Source: a virus
Virus record (IMG/VR): IMGVR_UViG_3300047510_001102
Span: 1-33,819 of that record
Direction: 5' to 3' (one strand)
Length of the DNA stretch: 33,819 nucleotides
Below, piece by piece: positions 20,127 to 27,202 of this stretch. Position numbers and translations under genes: made by a program. Within the stretch, counting starts at the first letter, position 1; every line of letters starts with the position of its first letter. The notes beneath the pieces were generated by a model. That model searched no databases. It saw only the letters and a list, made by a program, of their open reading frames with translations, and had not been told where the DNA came from.

Positions 20127-20597
20127 ATGATTTATGTGGATGAAAATTTCTTGTCCATGGATGAATGTGGATACTTTGTAAAATTATTTCTTGAAAATAA
20201 AAATAAAACAAGAGAATATAGAAGCACAAAAATCCTTAGCACAAAACTTTTGTACGATAAGAGTTTAGATGCATCTCTGCAAAAAATTACTAATAAAGTT
20301 AGAATATTATTTGATGTAGATTGTACTTTAAACAATTCTCAATTAGTTTTATGGCCTTCTGGTTCATATCAAAATCCACACTATGACCCTCCAGGAGATC
20401 TGTGTGCATGTATTATTTACTTAAATGATAATTACAATGGTGGATCTACATCATTTAATGAAAACCTTAAAATTAAACCAGAAGTAGGAAAATGTTTAAT
20501 ATTTTCAAACTCTCAATACTTACATTGGGTTGAAAAAATTACAGAGGGGAATAGATATACTCTTTCAACTTGGTTTATAAATAAACTTAATAATTGA
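20127..20597 (+). CDS. 2-oxoglutarate/Fe(II)-dependent oxygenase (prolyl-hydroxylase-like)
   Basis: A 156-residue dioxygenase with Fe ligands H85-x-D87 (NPHYDPPGD) and H133 (QYLHWV), and R143 (GNRYTLSTWF) for 2-oxoglutarate. Strands CIIYLNDNYNGGSTSF and GKCLIFSN match the prolyl 4-hydroxylase fold. It starts 18 nt after tRNA-Asn, so it may be read from the tRNA-Gly promoter. Substrate unknown. Confidence 0.87.
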   Translation: MIYVDENFLSMDECGYFVKLFLENKNKTREYRSTKILSTKLLYDKSLDASLQKITNKVRILFDVDCTLNNSQLVLWPSGSYQNPHYDPPGDLCACIIYLNDNYNGGSTSFNENLKIKPEVGKCLIFSNSQYLHWVEKITEGNRYTLSTWFINKLNN

Positions 20598-20606
20598 AAA
20601 AATATC

Positions 20607-20861
20607 ATGATTGTTGTAAGATGCAAAGAATGCAATACTGAAATAACTAGTCATCCATCAAAAACACAATGTTGCGGTTGTCCAAATATGATGACTGTCT
20701 GTGGTGATAAAATTTCAGCATTGGATCTGGGTAAAGTTGTTATGACAAATTCTTTTACAAAAAAAGAAAACACCAAAACAGTTCTTTCTACAGAGGATTT
20801 ATCCTTTCAAGAAGCAAGGAGACAACGAAAGGTTCGAAAATTGGACTTCGAAGTTCGTTGA
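20607..20861 (+). CDS. Small zinc-ribbon-like protein
   Basis: An 84-residue protein. CKEC (residues 6-9) and CCGCPN (22-27) suggest a four-Cys zinc site. The C-terminal half is polar and basic (EARRQRKVRKLDFEVR). It starts 9 nt after the oxygenase stop, so the two may be co-transcribed. Similar short Cys-containing proteins occur in cyanophages, as I recall; function unknown. Confidence 0.8.
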   Translation: MIVVRCKECNTEITSHPSKTQCCGCPNMMTVCGDKISALDLGKVVMTNSFTKKENTKTVLSTEDLSFQEARRQRKVRKLDFEVR

Positions 20862-20867
20862 ATACTT

Positions 20868-20952
20868 GGAAAGGTGGTCGAGTGGTTGAAGGCTCTAGTC
20901 TTGAAAACTAGCGATGTGAAAGCATCCGTGGGTTCGAATCCCACCCTTTCCG
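20868..20952 (+). tRNA. tRNA-Ser (UGA)
   Basis: An 85-nt class II tRNA. Acceptor GGAAAGG pairs with CCTTTCC, the anticodon stem CTAGT/ACTAG has loop CTTGAAA (TGA at 20902-20904), there is a variable arm GATG-TGAAAG-CATC, and the T-arm is GTGGG/CCCAC. It starts 6 nt after the preceding gene. Confidence 0.96.
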
Positions 20953-21013
20953 TTTTAAGATAAATTACAAATTTAATAATTCCTTCAACAGTGTTACAGT
21001 ATGAACACAAATG

Positions 21014-21044
21014 TTGACTTTTAAGATCGTGTAATTAGTATATA
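21014..21044 (+). promoter_or_regulatory. Weak sigma70-type promoter candidate
   Basis: TTGACT (21014-21019) as at the other early promoters, but the best -10 (TATATA, 21039-21044) is at 19 nt rather than 17. It precedes the block of tiny genes at 21067-22109. Confidence 0.45.
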
Positions 21045-21066
21045 GTAGTATGCTAATTAAAAACCC

Positions 21067-21216
21067 ATGGATCAACATACCTATAATAATTGGGTGAAGA
21101 TCAAGGAAACTTTTGAGGAGTCTGGTAACACTAATAATATGTTCTATAAAAGGGCAGTGGAAATTGTTAAGACACGAAGAGATCCTCTCGCAAAATTTCT
21201 TGGAGATGAAAAATGA
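21067..21216 (+). CDS. Small hypothetical protein
   Basis: A 49-residue soluble protein, MDQHTYNNWVKIKETFEESG to DPLAKFLGDEK, predicted as two helices. It overlaps the next gene by 4 nt (ATGA). No ribosome site stands out. It is first in a chain of six very small genes. Function unknown. Confidence 0.72.
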   Translation: MDQHTYNNWVKIKETFEESGNTNNMFYKRAVEIVKTRRDPLAKFLGDEK

Positions 21217-21416
21217 TGCACGAGCAGGAAGAATTTATAACACGTTCCGAAGTTCAGGAGATGATAGATGATGCAATACGAAGACACAATCGTAATGCTT
21301 CGATTATTTCAATGTGTGTTGGCTGGGTTGTTCTTGCACTTTTTGCTGAAGGTCTTCTTCGACTCGTTGGAGTAATACCCCCTTTACTACCATGGCTCAA
21401 GATTACTCTGAACTAA
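21213..21416 (+). CDS. Small membrane protein
   Basis: A 67-residue protein with a charged N-terminal half (HEQEEFITRSEVQEMIDDAI), then one membrane segment IISMCVGWVVLALFAEGLL and a hydrophobic tail (VIPPLLPWLKITLN). The start overlaps the previous stop. It overlaps the next gene by 25 nt. Function unknown. Confidence 0.78.
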   Translation: MMHEQEEFITRSEVQEMIDDAIRRHNRNASIISMCVGWVVLALFAEGLLRLVGVIPPLLPWLKITLN

Positions 21417-21703
21417 TATTTTTAGTTCCTTGGTTGGTTCTAGTGGGAATATCATTAACAATGATTGTGCAGGGATGGATGATAATGAATGCCTATCATG
21501 GATATTCAAAAAGTCCAAAAGTAAAACATCCAGAACTTAACGACGTTAAAGCAGGAGATCCTTTACTAGTGGTTAGATTTACAGAGGAAGAAATAGCAAA
21601 ACTACAACAAAGAGTTACTGAACAAAAAATGATGGAACTCTTTGAAGAACCATCAACTTATGAGGACGAAGATGACGACGACAGATTGGATCGTATTCAT
21701 TGA
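21392..21703 (+). CDS. Membrane protein with acidic cytoplasmic tail
   Basis: A 103-residue protein with a membrane segment at about 9-31 (IFLVPWLVLVGISLTMIVQG). A soluble region (DPLLVVRFTEEEIAKLQQRV) and a very acidic C-terminus (TYEDEDDDDRLD) follow. It overlaps the following gene by 32 nt. Function unknown; single-pass proteins of this layout could act at the host membrane. Confidence 0.8.
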   Translation: MAQDYSELIFLVPWLVLVGISLTMIVQGWMIMNAYHGYSKSPKVKHPELNDVKAGDPLLVVRFTEEEIAKLQQRVTEQKMMELFEEPSTYEDEDDDDRLDRIH

Positions 21704-21794
21704 ATTTTTTTCGCACATGCTCTATATGCTTATAGCGTTTATGTGTGGGATTATTATCGGTTATATAGTTGGATTTAGAAATGGAGGAATGTAA
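21672..21794 (+). CDS. Very small membrane protein
   Basis: A 40-residue, mostly hydrophobic protein, MTTTDWIVFIEFFSHMLYML then AFMCGIIIGYIVGF. One or two membrane passes are likely. The start lies within the acidic tail of the preceding gene. Its TAA shares a base with the next ATG (TAATG), which suggests coupled translation. Function unknown. Confidence 0.65.
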   Translation: MTTTDWIVFIEFFSHMLYMLIAFMCGIIIGYIVGFRNGGM

Positions 21795-21925
21795 TGAGTC
21801 ACTTACTTGGAAGATTTCTTGTAATTCTAGCAATACCTTTTGTACTTTCTACTTTATATTTTGGGTCAAAGAAAGGAGGATACTATGATTCAAAAGATTA
21901 CAAAGGAAATGGAACCGCACATTAG
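21794..21925 (+). CDS. Very small membrane protein
   Basis: A 43-residue protein with a membrane helix at 5-23 (LGRFLVILAIPFVLSTLYF), then a Gly/Tyr/Lys-rich tail (KKGGYYDSKDYKGNGTAH). I recall near-identical small proteins in cyanophages, which supports a real gene. GGAGG precedes it. It overlaps the next gene by 41 nt. Confidence 0.72.
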   Translation: MSHLLGRFLVILAIPFVLSTLYFGSKKGGYYDSKDYKGNGTAH

Positions 21926-22109
21926 ACAAAAATATAATTTTGCAATGTCTTCTTTTGTGAGAATGTGTGGGCATTCTGTTATACATAACCACGATATTAA
22001 ACAGTTTTGTAATGAGTGGTCTTTGTTGGAAGTAAATGCTCCATTATCGGGACTTGACGAAGTGGATCAATACATGTATTATGAATATAAAAACTGGAGA
22101 GGTAGGTAA
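21885..22109 (+). CDS. Small hypothetical protein
   Basis: A 74-residue soluble protein, MIQKITKEMEPHIRQKYNFA to YYEYKNWRGR. ATG 21885 is preferred over an earlier in-frame start (21840) because AAAGGAGGA lies 4 nt upstream. It contains a Cys-His stretch (RMCGHSVIHNHDIKQFC) that could bind metal, though this is not a known motif. Last of the small-gene chain. Confidence 0.75.
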   Translation: MIQKITKEMEPHIRQKYNFAMSSFVRMCGHSVIHNHDIKQFCNEWSLLEVNAPLSGLDEVDQYMYYEYKNWRGR

Positions 22110-22118
22110 TTTATTTGT

Positions 22119-22126
22119 AATAAATA
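22119..22126 (+). promoter_or_regulatory. Late promoter box AATAAATA
   Basis: A TAAATA box 12 nt before tRNA-Pro and about 110 nt before the oxygenase at 22236. Confidence 0.45.
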
Positions 22127-22138
22127 TACATGAATCAA

Positions 22139-22212
22139 CGGGATGTAGCTCAGCTTGGTAGAGCACTCGCTTTGGGAGCGAGTGGCCGTAGGTTCGAATC
22201 CTATCATCCCGA
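22139..22212 (+). tRNA. tRNA-Pro (UGG)
   Basis: A 74-nt cloverleaf. Acceptor CGGGATG pairs with CATCCCG, the D-stem is GCTC/GAGC, the anticodon stem CTCGC/GCGAG has loop TTTGGGA (anticodon TGG), and the T-loop is TTCGAAT. Confidence 0.96.
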
Positions 22213-22235
22213 CCTTTATTATCCTTCATAAAAAA

Positions 22236-22886
22236 ATGCAGAACGATCAATCAATACAAAACGAACTGGAATCTTTAGAGCAAGAAGAGTATATCGAAAA
22301 TGATATAATCAAAGGAGATCATATAGTTTCTAAATCACAAGTTATTATTGAGAATGTAATTCCAGATTATCTTTTGGAATTGATTAGGAAAAGAATATCA
22401 GATATACCAGAAGATCAATGGGAACGGGGGCAAGTTGGTGATGCTAAGGGTGGAAAAGTTTATGAAGAAGTTAGAAGATGTGATGTTGCATGGTTGAATG
22501 AGTTAGACTGGCTTTGTGGAATTTTTACCCATTATTTTAATATTGCAAATTCTTCTTGCTGGCAATATGATGTTACTAAATTTGATTCGATACAGGTAAC
22601 AAGATATAGAAAAGGAAATTATTATGACTGGCATGCCGACTATGGATCATCTTTTGATTCTAGTTTGACTAGAAAAATAAGTGCTAGTATGATAATAAGT
22701 GATCCATCAGATTATACTGGAGGTAAATTGCAAGTGATGGATTATCATGGTAAGATTTCATCTTGTGAAAAGAAAAGGGGTAATATCATTTTCTTTGATT
22801 CAAGAACACCACATAGAGTTACTCCAGTTCTTGATGGTGAAAGAATTTCTTTAGTAGCCTGGATGCTTGGACCAAAACTGAGGTGA
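22236..22886 (+). CDS. 2-oxoglutarate/Fe(II)-dependent oxygenase (PKHD type)
   Basis: A 216-residue prolyl/lysyl-hydroxylase-type dioxygenase. Fe ligands are H133-x-D135 (DWHADYG) and H193 (TPHRVTPV), with R203 (DGERISLVAWM) for 2-oxoglutarate. YTGGKLQV is a usual core strand. The N-terminal 50 residues are acidic and specific to this protein. ATG 22236 is used, since a longer frame would run into tRNA-Pro. The PKHD subgroup (PiuC-like) is often iron- or stress-linked in bacteria; the phage substrate is unknown. Confidence 0.88.
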   Translation: MQNDQSIQNELESLEQEEYIENDIIKGDHIVSKSQVIIENVIPDYLLELIRKRISDIPEDQWERGQVGDAKGGKVYEEVRRCDVAWLNELDWLCGIFTHYFNIANSSCWQYDVTKFDSIQVTRYRKGNYYDWHADYGSSFDSSLTRKISASMIISDPSDYTGGKLQVMDYHGKISSCEKKRGNIIFFDSRTPHRVTPVLDGERISLVAWMLGPKLR

Positions 22887-22889
22887 AAC

Positions 22890-23102
22890 ATGGAAGAGTT
22901 TACTGTAGAAGAATTTCAGTCCGATTTTGATAATCTGATATCTAGAGTTGAAAATGGAGAATCATTTATTATTAAGGATGGAAATAATACTGCTGTTATA
23001 GTTCCCTACAAGGAAACTATAAAGTGTGCATTGGAGTCTTTGGTTTCTGATACTGATGATGAATTGATACGGATTCACACTGATCATTGTGACGCTTGTT
23101 AA
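22890..23102 (+). CDS. Phd/YefM antitoxin-like protein
   Basis: A 70-residue protein whose first 42 residues match the Phd/YefM fold: FQSDFDNLISRVENGESFII, then KDGNNTAVIVPYKE. Such proteins bind operator DNA and neutralise a toxin. The C-terminus ends with a Cys/His cluster (HTDHCDAC) that is not typical. No toxin gene is adjacent, so it may be a solo regulator or an antitoxin against a host toxin. It begins 3 nt after the oxygenase. Confidence 0.75.
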   Translation: MEEFTVEEFQSDFDNLISRVENGESFIIKDGNNTAVIVPYKETIKCALESLVSDTDDELIRIHTDHCDAC

Positions 23103-23117
23103 ACCGTCACACTTCAC

Positions 23118-23146
23118 TTGACTCTGGGAAAAATTTTTCCTATAAT
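23118..23146 (+). promoter_or_regulatory. Sigma70-type promoter
   Basis: TTGACT (23118-23123), 17 nt, TATAAT (23141-23146), 22 nt before the start at 23169. Confidence 0.83.
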
Positions 23147-23168
23147 ATTAAGGTCAACATTCAAAACA

Positions 23169-23384
23169 ATGACTCTCACTTCTAAATTCAAGAAAGACGT
23201 TCAAACACTTCGCGGTGCAGCAAATGGTGATTTTTACCTTGATGTAAAGAATCCTAAACTTTTCAAAAAAGTTCGCCGCTACTATGAAAACGAAGGTGTA
23301 GTATTTTCTGGTGATCCTCTTGATGACTATGAAATGCTAATGGAATATGTTCTTGCTGATCTTGAATCTGTCGAGGTTGCTTGA
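23169..23384 (+). CDS. Small conserved-type hypothetical protein
   Basis: A 71-residue protein, MTLTSKFKKDVQTLRGAANG to LADLESVEVA, with a central VKNPKLFKKVRRYYENEGVV. It has a consensus sigma70 promoter of its own, so early expression is likely. It shares one base with the next start (TGATG). I recall this type in cyanophages but no function. Confidence 0.8.
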   Translation: MTLTSKFKKDVQTLRGAANGDFYLDVKNPKLFKKVRRYYENEGVVFSGDPLDDYEMLMEYVLADLESVEVA

Positions 23385-23629
23385 TGAAAGTAGTCAAAAA
23401 ACCAACAGTTCTTATGGAACGCTTTCCGTATCGTTATGTACAATGTGGTACTTTAGAAATAAATGGAAAACCAGATTATAGAATTCAAAAAGTAGATTCT
23501 TATACTGGAAGATATCGTGATATGTATCTCTTAGATAATGAGATGCAACTATTAACTGCTATGGAAGATCATGACTATACTTGCTGGTTAGATCCAGATG
23601 GTGTACCAGCTTACGTTAAAGATGACTGA
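23384..23629 (+). CDS. Small hypothetical protein
   Basis: An 81-residue protein, MKVVKKPTVLMERFPYRYVQ to DPDGVPAYVKDD, beta-rich with several aromatics. ATG 23384 is coupled to the previous stop. Likely co-transcribed from the 23118 promoter. Function unknown. Confidence 0.75.
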   Translation: MKVVKKPTVLMERFPYRYVQCGTLEINGKPDYRIQKVDSYTGRYRDMYLLDNEMQLLTAMEDHDYTCWLDPDGVPAYVKDD

Positions 23630-23711
23630 GACACGGATGGTCTATAACAGAACTGGTCGGAGCATCATTGGTTTCCTAGTTTCCCTAAAACTAGGTGGTG
23701 GAGTCAAATGA
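23622..23711 (+). CDS. Possible 29-residue peptide
   Basis: A short frame, MTETRMVYNRTGRSIIGFLV then SLKLGGGVK, overlapping the previous stop by 8 nt. Its codons contain an 8-bp hairpin CCTAGTTT/AAACTAGG (23675-23695). No clear ribosome site. It may be real or only an operon tail. Confidence 0.4.
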   Translation: MTETRMVYNRTGRSIIGFLVSLKLGGGVK

Positions 23712-23729
23712 CCCTTATAAATTGAATAC

Positions 23730-23737
23730 TCTAAATA
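23730..23737 (+). promoter_or_regulatory. Late promoter box TCTAAATA
   Basis: A TAAATA box 22 nt upstream of the start at 23760. Confidence 0.6.
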
Positions 23738-23759
23738 AAATTAGTCAAATTAGAAAAAA

Positions 23760-24020
23760 ATGGCTAAGACAACACAACCAAAGCAACATACTTATGGCGC
23801 AGCGGCACCTACTCCTACTTCCAACAACTTAGATATATCTAAGTTAGAAGAAAAGATTGCTATTCTTGAGGATAAGTTAAATCAAAAAGAAGCAAATAGA
23901 GTTTCTTTGAATATTTCTAGTTTACCTTCTCTCCTTCCTAGGAGAGAAACTGAGGTTATCCAAAGAGTAGATGCTATTGAAAATAGGTTAGAAGAGTTAA
24001 TAAAACTTCTAGCAGAATAA
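23760..24020 (+). CDS. Small coiled-coil protein under late control
   Basis: An 86-residue protein with a flexible N-terminus (MAKTTQPKQHTYGAAAPTPT) and two coiled-coil segments (KLEEKIAILEDKLNQKEANR and VIQRVDAIENRLEELIKLLA) joined by a Ser/Leu/Pro linker. It has a late box upstream and a terminator downstream, so it is a one-gene late unit. It could be a minor virion or assembly protein (inference). Confidence 0.78.
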   Translation: MAKTTQPKQHTYGAAAPTPTSNNLDISKLEEKIAILEDKLNQKEANRVSLNISSLPSLLPRRETEVIQRVDAIENRLEELIKLLAE

Positions 24021-24028
24021 TTTTTTAA

Positions 24029-24053
24029 TGGAGAGAGAAATCTCTCCAATTTT
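24029..24053 (+). terminator. Intrinsic terminator with GAAA loop
   Basis: TGGAGAGA-GAAA-TCTCTCCA, a perfect 8-bp stem with a GNRA loop, followed by ATTTT. Confidence 0.82.
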
Positions 24054-24065
24054 AATATACAAAAA

Positions 24066-24587
24066 ATGATAGAATCATATATAGATTTCAAAATCATAGA
24101 TAACTTTTTTCCTGAAGATAAGCATCAGTTTGCTCTTTCTAAATGTAGAGAACTTCCATATTTTTGGGGAGAAACTGAGGGTGCATCGTATCCTCCTACT
24201 GGAATGGTAGCGGATGTTGAAGAAGAATCTTCTCTTTATGATTTGTTTGTAACAACAATAAGAGATAAGGTTGAACAATATAGGGAAAGAATTCCTGCAA
24301 AATTTTATGTGAATTTATTCTCTCCAAAAGAATTATCATATTATCATGTAGATGCTCAAAAAAATTTTACTGGAACGACTTTAATATATTATCCTCAACT
24401 GGTATATGATAAAAATGATGGGGGAGAAACACTATTTTTTGATGAAGAAAAGAATATAGTGTTTGGAGTTCCACCGATACCAAATAGACTTGTGATATTT
24501 GATAGTAAAATCCTTCATAAAGCTACATCATTTCATAGTAGGCATAGATTCACTGTCGTAATAAAATATTGCGACCAGATAAGTTGA
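24066..24587 (+). CDS. 2-oxoglutarate/Fe(II)-dependent oxygenase
   Basis: A 173-residue dioxygenase with Fe ligands H94-x-D96 (YHVDAQ) and H151 (ILHKATSFH), and R161 (HRFTVVIKY) for 2-oxoglutarate. GGETLFFDEEKN and RLVIFDSK are the expected core strands. This HVD-type layout resembles proline or aspartyl hydroxylases. It lies between a terminator and the glycan-operon promoter, whose -35 overlaps its 3' end. Substrate unknown; a glycan- or lipid-modifying role is conceivable from position only. Confidence 0.87.
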   Translation: MIESYIDFKIIDNFFPEDKHQFALSKCRELPYFWGETEGASYPPTGMVADVEEESSLYDLFVTTIRDKVEQYRERIPAKFYVNLFSPKELSYYHVDAQKNFTGTTLIYYPQLVYDKNDGGETLFFDEEKNIVFGVPPIPNRLVIFDSKILHKATSFHSRHRFTVVIKYCDQIS

Positions 24588-24612
24588 TATATTGTTTCAT
24601 TTCTAATATAAT
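24584..24612 (+). promoter_or_regulatory. Sigma70-type promoter of the glycan operon
   Basis: TTGATA (24584-24589), 17 nt, TATAAT (24607-24612), 24 nt before the epimerase start. It is the only promoter-like site found before a run of 13 near-touching genes. Confidence 0.78.
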
Positions 24613-24636
24613 ATACAAAGAGATTAAATTAATTTT

Positions 24637-25725
24637 ATGAGCGAATGTACTAAAACAGCACTTGTTCTTGGTGCTGGTGGCTTTATTGGAAGTCATATGG
24701 TAAAAAGGTTGAAGTCTGAGGGATATTGGGTCCGTGGTGTTGACCTTAAATATCCTGAATTTTCTGTATCTGAAGCAGATGAATTTATTCAGGGAGACTT
24801 GCGCGACATGAGTTTTGTTCGCCGTGTTCTTGAATTCAAAGGAGAGCAGGGTAATTTTTACGCTAATGTTCCTTACCGTTATATTGTTCCTTTCCATGAA
24901 ATTTATCAGTTTGCTGCTGATATGGGTGGGGCAGGATTCGTCTTTACTGGCGAAAATGATGCCGATATCATGCATAACTCGTCACAAATTAACCTTAATG
25001 TTCTTGAAGCACAACGCCAGTTGAATGAGACATTTGATGGAGTTGATAAAGAATGGACTGTATGCAATCGTCCTGTTTTAGATTATAAGACTAAGATTTT
25101 CTATTCTGGTTCTGCTTGCATGTATCCAGAGCACAATCAATTAGACCCAGATAATCCAGATTGCCGTGAAGAATCAGCATACCCAGCAGCACCCGATTCT
25201 GAATATGGTTGGGAGAAACTGTTCTCAGAGCGGTTGTTTTTCGCTTATTCTCGTAATTATGGGATCCCTGTTCGGGTTGCTCGGTATCATAATATCTTTG
25301 GACCAGAGGGAACTTGGGAAGGTGGAAGAGAAAAAGCACCAGCAGCAATCTGCCGTAAAGTTGCCTATCTTCCAGAGGAAGGCGGAACCATCGATGTGTG
25401 GGGAGATGGCCTACAAACTCGTTCCTTCCTGTATATTGATGAATGCATCGAAGCAACCCGCCGAATGATGGAGTCTGATTTCCAAGGACCAGTTAATATT
25501 GGTTCAGAAGAAATGGTAACTATTAATCAACTTGTTGATACTGCCGCTAAAGTTTCTGGTAAGAATGTAGAGAAGAATCACATTGATGGTCCTCTTGGCG
25601 TTCGTGGTCGTAATTCCAACAATGATCTTATTCGAGAAAAACTTGGATGGGATTATACCCAAAGTCTTGAAGAAGGAATTTGTAAGACTTATAATTGGAT
25701 CTCTGAGCAAATTAAAAACAAATGA
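24637..25725 (+). CDS. gme: GDP-mannose 3,5-epimerase
   Basis: A 362-residue SDR-family epimerase converting GDP-D-mannose to GDP-L-galactose. The NAD-binding loop is G12-A-G14-G-F-I-G18. Catalytic residues match the plant enzyme in identity and spacing: C161 (SACMYP), Y190 and K194 (YGWEK), K233 (GGREKAPAA). C to Y is 29 residues and C to K 72, as in Arabidopsis GME (C145, Y174, K178, K217). Other signatures are RYHNIFGPEGTW, WGDGLQTRSF and GPLGVRGRNS. It begins the surface-glycan operon and overlaps the next gene by 4 nt. Confidence 0.93.
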   Translation: MSECTKTALVLGAGGFIGSHMVKRLKSEGYWVRGVDLKYPEFSVSEADEFIQGDLRDMSFVRRVLEFKGEQGNFYANVPYRYIVPFHEIYQFAADMGGAGFVFTGENDADIMHNSSQINLNVLEAQRQLNETFDGVDKEWTVCNRPVLDYKTKIFYSGSACMYPEHNQLDPDNPDCREESAYPAAPDSEYGWEKLFSERLFFAYSRNYGIPVRVARYHNIFGPEGTWEGGREKAPAAICRKVAYLPEEGGTIDVWGDGLQTRSFLYIDECIEATRRMMESDFQGPVNIGSEEMVTINQLVDTAAKVSGKNVEKNHIDGPLGVRGRNSNNDLIREKLGWDYTQSLEEGICKTYNWISEQIKNK

Positions 25726-26492
25726 GCAAATCAATTACTGTAGTTTTGAACGCTTATAAGCGTTCAAATTTGAAGGAGCAAGTTGATGCAGTTAGAAATC
25801 AATCTGTTCCGGTAAAAGAAATTTTTTACTGGCAGAATACTGCTCCTGGATTTGATTATGATGAAGACACTTATATGGAGCTTAATGCTGCACTAAGTAA
25901 TTATAATTATGGTGTTTGGGCACGGTTTGCGTATGCTTTAAATGCAAAGAGTGATTACATATGTGTACTTGATGATGATACGATTCCAGGTTCTAGATGG
26001 TTAGAGAATTGTCTTACTACTTATGAAACACATCCTGGACTTTTGGGTGGTATTGGACTTAGGTTTAAGAATGGAAACTATGAACTAGATCAACTTCCTG
26101 ATGGAAAGTATGCTAGATTTGGGTGGGATAGTAATCCTATTTGCGCTGGTAATAATACGGAACCTCAAGAAGTTGATATTGTTGGGCACTCTTGGTTCTT
26201 TGCTAGAGATCTTCTTTCTGTCTTTTGGAGGGAGCTCCCTGCAGAACAATGGAGTATGCTTTGTGGGGAAGATATTCACTTCTCATATATGCTTCAGAAA
26301 TATACTGATCTAAAAACATATGTTCCCCCCCATCCCCCAAATGATCAATCTATGTGGAGTAGTTTAAAAGCAGTTCAATATGGTGGTGATCAACATGCAA
26401 CTGCAAATATAACAACCCGCACTGGAGAGATGGCTAAATATCTTGCTTACTGCGTTGAAAACGGATTTAAACTTTATAAGGATAGAAACTGA
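25722..26492 (+). CDS. GT2-type glycosyltransferase
   Basis: A 256-residue GT-A-fold transferase. The N-terminus SITVVLNAYKRSNLKEQVDA is the nucleotide-binding start, and the D84-D85-D86 cluster (VLDDDTIPG) is the metal/nucleotide-sugar site. VGHSWFFARDL and LCGEDIHFSYM (ED motif) complete the family pattern. Donor and acceptor unknown. The stop shares a base with the next ATG. It probably adds a sugar to a host or phage surface glycan. Confidence 0.87.
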   Translation: MSKSITVVLNAYKRSNLKEQVDAVRNQSVPVKEIFYWQNTAPGFDYDEDTYMELNAALSNYNYGVWARFAYALNAKSDYICVLDDDTIPGSRWLENCLTTYETHPGLLGGIGLRFKNGNYELDQLPDGKYARFGWDSNPICAGNNTEPQEVDIVGHSWFFARDLLSVFWRELPAEQWSMLCGEDIHFSYMLQKYTDLKTYVPPHPPNDQSMWSSLKAVQYGGDQHATANITTRTGEMAKYLAYCVENGFKLYKDRN

Positions 26493-27202
26493 TGGATTTG
26501 ATGGATGCTAAACCCTTTGAACCTTACATTGAAGTTCTGGGCAAAAAAACAAATAAGTATGCAAAATTAATTTCTGCTGCTCTAGATAAAGCAGTTAAAG
26601 ATGAATCTAAACTACCAGATTGGATTCTCACTCTCAATGGAATGTCTGGAAAGAGATATCGTAGATTTATTAATAATTTAGTAGAATCAGTTGATGATGC
26701 TAGGTATCTTGAGGTTGGATCTTGGAAAGGATCTACGGCAACTTCTGCAGTCTATGGAAATAAAGTAAAGTCAGTTTGTATTGATAACTGGTCTCAGTTT
26801 GGAGATGTTCGTAATGCTTTCTATGAAAACATTCAGCGTTGTACAAATGACGAAACTATTGTAGAACTATACGAAAGTGATTTTCGCCAAGTTGATTACA
26901 CTTCACTAGGAAAACATAACATTTATTTCTTTGATGGTCCTCATGAAGAAGAAGATCAGTATGATGGTTTAGCACTAGCTCTTCCTGCACTCGATGATAC
27001 CTTTATTCTCTTAGTCGATGATTGGAATGATCCACGTCCTAGGGATGGTACAGAGAGGGCAATTAAAGAACTGGGAATTGAGGTAATTTACTCTATGCAA
27101 ATTAGAACAAGTAATGGTGTAGATGTTGTTTATCCAACCCCTCACGTTTTAGAGAATAGTGATTGGCATAATGGTTACTATGTTGCTGTCTGTAAAAAAT
27201 AA
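26492..27202 (+). CDS. Class I SAM methyltransferase
   Basis: A 236-residue Rossmann-type methyltransferase. Motif I is ARYLEVGSWKGSTATSAV; KSVCIDNW and the acidic YFFDGPHEEEDQY follow, with FILLVDDWNDPR. It resembles the group of methyltransferases found in glycan clusters (rhamnosyl O-methyltransferase-like). Likely sugar O-methylation; the target is inferred from context. The start overlaps the previous stop by one base. Confidence 0.82.
   Translation: MDLMDAKPFEPYIEVLGKKTNKYAKLISAALDKAVKDESKLPDWILTLNGMSGKRYRRFINNLVESVDDARYLEVGSWKGSTATSAVYGNKVKSVCIDNWSQFGDVRNAFYENIQRCTNDETIVELYESDFRQVDYTSLGKHNIYFFDGPHEEEDQYDGLALALPALDDTFILLVDDWNDPRPRDGTERAIKELGIEVIYSMQIRTSNGVDVVYPTPHVLENSDWHNGYYVAVCKK

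Noticed and set aside
23630-23729. Attachment site or small RNA in the gap after 23629
   Set aside because: The hairpin at 23675-23695 has no T run or tRNA match; it may simply lie inside the 29-residue frame.
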